A stretch of DNA of 7,081 bases from Lachnospiraceae bacterium (GTDB taxonomy: Bacteria > Bacillota > Clostridia > Lachnospirales > Lachnospiraceae): contig CAAEWE010000010.1 of assembly GCA_900759665.1 (NCBI GenBank), positions 1 to 7,081 of the forward strand, read 5' to 3'. Both the position numbers and the translations under genes were made by a program. Each line of letters opens with the position of its first letter. The stretch's first letter is position 1. The notes beneath the pieces are model-generated. The model searched no databases and was not told the origin of the DNA. It saw nothing but the letters and a program-made list of their open reading frames with translations. Of the stretch, positions 4,022 to 7,081 are shown piece after piece.

Positions 4022-6778
4022 ATGAGTACAAGAGTTTCTTTGTCTATGGATAAGGAGTGGAGTTTCCACCTGGGAGACGTAAGAGAGCCGGTTGAAATGA
4101 CTCATAGTTATATATATAATACTTCAAAAGCAGGAGCCTGTCCCGGAGTACCACAGGAGGACTTTGATGCAAGGGAATGGGAGAGAGTCGATCTGCCTCA
4201 TGACTGGGCTGTCAGACAGCCTTTTTCAAAGGAGTCCGCAGCAAACTGGGGATATAAGTCCGGCGGAAAAGCATGGTACCGTAAGGTATTTGCCATTCCG
4301 GAGAAGTACCGGGACAAGGAGCTTACGATAGAGTTTGAGGGGGTTGCTTCTCACGCAGTAGTATATTTTAACGGCTCCGTGATCCATCGGAATTTCTCGG
4401 CTTACACACCGTTTCAGATTGACATTTCAGACCGGGCACATTTTGGCTCCAGACCGAATGTGCTGGCAGTATTTGTAGATGCAGATGTCTGGGAGGGATG
4501 GTGGTATGAGGGGGCTGGGATCTACCGGCATGTCTGGCTGAATATCAAGAATCCGATCCATATTCCGCAGTACGGACTTTTTGTACGGATGGAGGAGACT
4601 TCAGAAAATACGTGGAAAGTCAATCTGTTTACCAATATATGTAATCAGACGGACAAGGATACGGAGGTGAGGATCTCGACGACGCTGGTGGATCCGGATC
4701 AGGAGCTGGAGGTCAATATTAATAATGAAGGCGTGATCTGCGAAGCCGGGGAGGAATCCCAGGTGGAGACAGAGTTTACCATAGAGGATCCCAAGGTATG
4801 GGACATTGAGGAACCGAACACCTACGAAGTGATCACGAAGGTGTTTGTGGAGGATGAACTGGTGGATTCAGACCGTACGACTTGTGGTTTTCGTACGATT
4901 GCAATGGATCCGGAAAAGGGATTTATCCTGAACGGCAGATCGGTAAAGTTGTTTGGAACCTGCAACCATCAGGATTTTGGAGGCATAGGAGTAGCTGTCC
5001 CGGATGCATTACATGAGTACCGGATCGAACGGTTAAAGGCGATGGGGTCGAATGCTTACCGCTGTGCCCATGGTCTGCCTCACAAGGAGCTTCTTGACGC
5101 ATGTGATAAAATGGGGATGCTTGTGATTGATGAGAATCGTAATTTTGAAACCTCAGAGGAAGGACTGGAACAGCTTCGGACCATGGTGCTCCGTGACCGG
5201 AATCACCCATCTGTGATCATGTATTCGATCTTTAATGAAGAACCGCTGCAGGGAACCGGGGAAGGAAAACGGATGGCACATACCATGCGGGAGGAGATCC
5301 GGGCACTGGATGATACGAGACTGGTAACAGGAGCGATGCATGGAGGCATTGACCAGGAGGAGAGTGCTGTGGATTCCCTGGATGTGTGTGGCATTAACTA
5401 TCAGACAGAGCAGTATGACAGTTTTCATAAGAAGCATCCGGATATGCCGGTATTTGCCAGCGAGTCTACGTCCTCTTTCTCGGTGAGAAGCTGTTACGAG
5501 GATGATGAGGAGACTCACATGATCAGCAGCTATGATGAGCATGCGGCAGATTGGGGCAGAACGGTCCGCCAGACCTGGAAGGATATTATGGCACGGGATT
5601 TCATGGCGGGAGCTTTTATGTGGACGGGCTTTGATTATCTTGGAGAACCGACACCATATACCTGGCCGTCCGTTTCCTCTTATTTTGGAATGATGGACAC
5701 CTGCGGTTATGCAAAGGATGCCTTTTATATGGCAAAGGCGGTCTTTTCTAAAAAACCGGTATGTCATGTGCTGCCGCATTGGAATCATCGTGGAAAGGAA
5801 GGACAGATGATCCGCGTAATGTCTCATACGAACTGTGAGGAGGCAGAACTGATCGTCAACAGGAAGTCTTACGGAAGGAAGAAGATCGATCTATATGAGC
5901 AGGCAGAATGGCAGGTTCCGTATCAGCCGGGATATATTGAACTGATCGGATACCGGGACGGCGTCAAGGCGGCCCACGACGTGAAGATTACAACGGGAGA
6001 TCCGGTCAGATTAAAGATTGTTCCATGGCACCGTGGAATGTATAATGATGGCAGGGATGCCATGCCGGTGAATATTTATGCCGTGGATGAAAAGGGACGG
6101 GGAGTGCCGGATGCGTCCTTTGCAATTGACCTGAACGTGGAGGGCGGCGTGCTCCTGGGAACCTGTAATGGGGATCCGACCTGTCATGAGGATTTTGGCT
6201 CAGGACATAGAAGCCTGTTTCATGGAAGGTGTCAGGCGATTGTCCGGGCAGAGGAGGGAGCCAGTCAGATGGTGATTTCAGCAGTGGCTCCGGAGGTGGA
6301 GTTTGGCAGTCTGATGATTCCTCTTTCCTCAAGGAAGACAGAGCCTTTTGTGGAGAGCATCCGTCAGCAGTATCTGACCGGCTGGAAGATCACCTCACAG
6401 CTGTATGAGGAGAAGCCGGATGTCAATATGCATGTAGATGAATTTGACATGAATACCTGGATGGATGTGCAGGTGGATGAGAAGTCAGGAACGCCGTCTG
6501 TTTTTGAAAATCAGGAAGGAAAGTACGGAATATACCGGATACGCACCCACATACCGGACAAGATCAATGGCAGACTGCCGGTGCTTCATTTTGAAAGCGT
6601 CTGGGGGCAGTGCAGTGTTTACGTGAATGGAGAACTGCGGGCGGAGGCTTCCTGTGAATGGCCGGAGTCTCTGGATGTGGAGATGAAGGAGAAGGATACC
6701 GGTATGGCTGAGATCCGTGTATTGGTAAAGAGCCTGAATTTTCATGCAGGACTTCATTCTATGGTAGTTTTTCGATAA
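4022..6778 (+). CDS. GH2 glycosidase, beta-galactosidase type
   Basis: This 918-aa retaining glycoside hydrolase of family 2 probably removes terminal beta-linked galactose in the cytosol. Domains in order are an N-terminal sugar-binding sandwich (about 1-180, with DLPHDW at 57-62), an Ig-like domain (about 183-292) and a TIM barrel (about 294-582). A DUF4982-like domain (about 585-655), an Ig-like domain (about 660-768) and an extra C-terminal beta-rich domain (about 780-918) follow. Glu406 in IFNEE is the predicted acid/base and Glu481 in FASES the nucleophile. GTCNHQD (312-318) and WTGFDYLGEPTPY (534-546) are typical of this GH2 branch. The NxK motif of beta-glucuronidases is not seen. The start at 4022 is chosen because GGAGGTG (4007-4013) is 8 nt upstream and the predicted promoter is at 3962-3990. 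An in-frame ATG at 3926 would add 32 hydrophobic residues but precedes that promoter. From 4022 no signal peptide is present. Codon use is less biased than in the GH94 gene (more CGG, AGA, GGA). Exact sugar specificity is inferred only. Confidence 0.9.
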   Translation: MSTRVSLSMDKEWSFHLGDVREPVEMTHSYIYNTSKAGACPGVPQEDFDAREWERVDLPHDWAVRQPFSKESAANWGYKSGGKAWYRKVFAIPEKYRDKELTIEFEGVASHAVVYFNGSVIHRNFSAYTPFQIDISDRAHFGSRPNVLAVFVDADVWEGWWYEGAGIYRHVWLNIKNPIHIPQYGLFVRMEETSENTWKVNLFTNICNQTDKDTEVRISTTLVDPDQELEVNINNEGVICEAGEESQVETEFTIEDPKVWDIEEPNTYEVITKVFVEDELVDSDRTTCGFRTIAMDPEKGFILNGRSVKLFGTCNHQDFGGIGVAVPDALHEYRIERLKAMGSNAYRCAHGLPHKELLDACDKMGMLVIDENRNFETSEEGLEQLRTMVLRDRNHPSVIMYSIFNEEPLQGTGEGKRMAHTMREEIRALDDTRLVTGAMHGGIDQEESAVDSLDVCGINYQTEQYDSFHKKHPDMPVFASESTSSFSVRSCYEDDEETHMISSYDEHAADWGRTVRQTWKDIMARDFMAGAFMWTGFDYLGEPTPYTWPSVSSYFGMMDTCGYAKDAFYMAKAVFSKKPVCHVLPHWNHRGKEGQMIRVMSHTNCEEAELIVNRKSYGRKKIDLYEQAEWQVPYQPGYIELIGYRDGVKAAHDVKITTGDPVRLKIVPWHRGMYNDGRDAMPVNIYAVDEKGRGVPDASFAIDLNVEGGVLLGTCNGDPTCHEDFGSGHRSLFHGRCQAIVRAEEGASQMVISAVAPEVEFGSLMIPLSSRKTEPFVESIRQQYLTGWKITSQLYEEKPDVNMHVDEFDMNTWMDVQVDEKSGTPSVFENQEGKYGIYRIRTHIPDKINGRLPVLHFESVWGQCSVYVNGELRAEASCEWPESLDVEMKEKDTGMAEIRVLVKSLNFHAGLHSMVVFR

Positions 6779-7081
6779 AATGTATGAATTATTAACTCAA
6801 ACTTCCCACACCAGAAAATAAATTGTGCCCAGACTGTTTCTGATGTGGTACGGTTTTCAATATGATTTTTGGCTCATAAGAAGAATGCAACCGGAAGGCT
6901 GTGATCTGGAAATTGCCGCAGATCAGTAGGCTTGCCAGGAAGTCTTTGCTTTGCAATGTTTCGATGAATACGTGTCTGGACGACCGAGCCTTACGGGCGG
7001 GTTCAGTTATTTCAGTGGGCACGCTCCCGCTACGTCGCACTACGCAGTGGTGCATAACGCTGCAAAAGACGCAGCGTAAAC
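6779..7081. repeat. Gene-free, hairpin-rich tail; possible dispersed repeat
   Basis: No credible gene lies after the GH2 stop. The region holds several inverted repeats: 6806-6817 with 6837-6848 (12 bp, one mismatch), TGATCTG 6902-6908 with CAGATCA 6919-6925, CACT 7038-7041 with AGTG 7046-7049, and ACGCTGC 7057-7063 with GCAGCGT 7071-7077 (7-nt loop). None is followed by a good T-run, so no clear terminator for the GH2 gene is visible. GGAAATTGCCG occurs both here (6908-6918) and in the left element (283-293), and GCAAAAG followed by CAGCG occurs in hairpins of both. The region looks like an intergenic repeat running off the window edge. Confidence 0.35.

Noticed and set aside
4022..6778. Beta-glucuronidase assignment for the GH2 enzyme
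   Set aside because: The NxK motif that recognises the glucuronate carboxylate is not visible after the nucleophile. The WTGFDYLGEPTPY region matches beta-galactosidase-type GH2 proteins instead.
6806..6848. Terminator of the GH2 gene
   Set aside because: The stem is long, but it has a mismatch and a 19-nt loop, and no T-run follows. It is kept only as an inverted repeat.
6792..7055. 87-aa open frame on the minus strand
   Set aside because: There is no ribosome binding site before the ATG, the frame runs through several hairpins, and no domain is recognisable. It is more likely a chance frame in a repeat than a gene.
1..7081. CRISPR array, tRNA or rRNA genes, integrase or transposase genes
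   Set aside because: No regularly spaced direct repeats, no tRNA-like cloverleaf, no rRNA sequence and no recombinase reading frame were seen on either strand.

Overview
The window looks like a chromosomal piece of a gut-type Firmicute, most likely a Lachnospiraceae member. The reasons are the moderate GC content, AGGAGG ribosome binding sites, near-consensus sigma-A promoters, and a gene set of a GH94 phosphorylase, a PocR-domain sensor and a cytosolic GH2 glycosidase. The genus cannot be fixed from the sequence alone.

Layout. Positions 1-147 hold no complete gene. They contain a perfect 12-bp AT-rich inverted repeat and a short stop-bounded frame that may be the degraded end of a gene. Positions 148-353 form a highly palindromic, MITE-like element: imperfect terminal inverted repeats enclose a branched set of nested hairpins and one very long stem. 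A consensus promoter (391-420) follows, and an unusual inverted repeat fills its -35/-10 spacer. It drives a complete 800-aa GH94 glycoside phosphorylase (473-2875, +). Convergent to this gene is a 260-aa soluble PocR/mini-MCP sensor (3054-3836, -). Two stacked terminator hairpins (2927-3021) separate the two convergent genes. The sensor is divergent from a large GH2 beta-galactosidase-type gene, and both promoters can be read in the 185-bp gap between them. The GH2 start is best placed at 4022 (918 aa), because an in-frame upstream ATG at 3926 lies upstream of the GH2 promoter. The last 300 bases (6779-7081) carry no credible gene but several hairpins, and share short motifs with the 148-353 element, so they may be a second dispersed repeat.

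How the genes could work together. Neither enzyme has a signal peptide, so both should act in the cytosol on imported oligosaccharides. The GH94 enzyme would phosphorolyse a beta-linked disaccharide to a sugar 1-phosphate, saving ATP. The GH2 enzyme would hydrolyse terminal beta-linked (probably galactosyl) residues. The PocR/MCP-like protein is a candidate small-molecule sensor for this locus. It has no DNA-binding domain, so it would need a partner that is not in the window. No transporter or classical transcription factor is present here.

The items most worth a second look are the palindromic element and its possible relative at the right edge, the operator-like palindrome inside the GH94 promoter, the Gln at the usual phosphate-binding His position of the GH94 enzyme, and the minimal soluble PocR-MCP hairpin protein divergently arranged with the GH2 gene.
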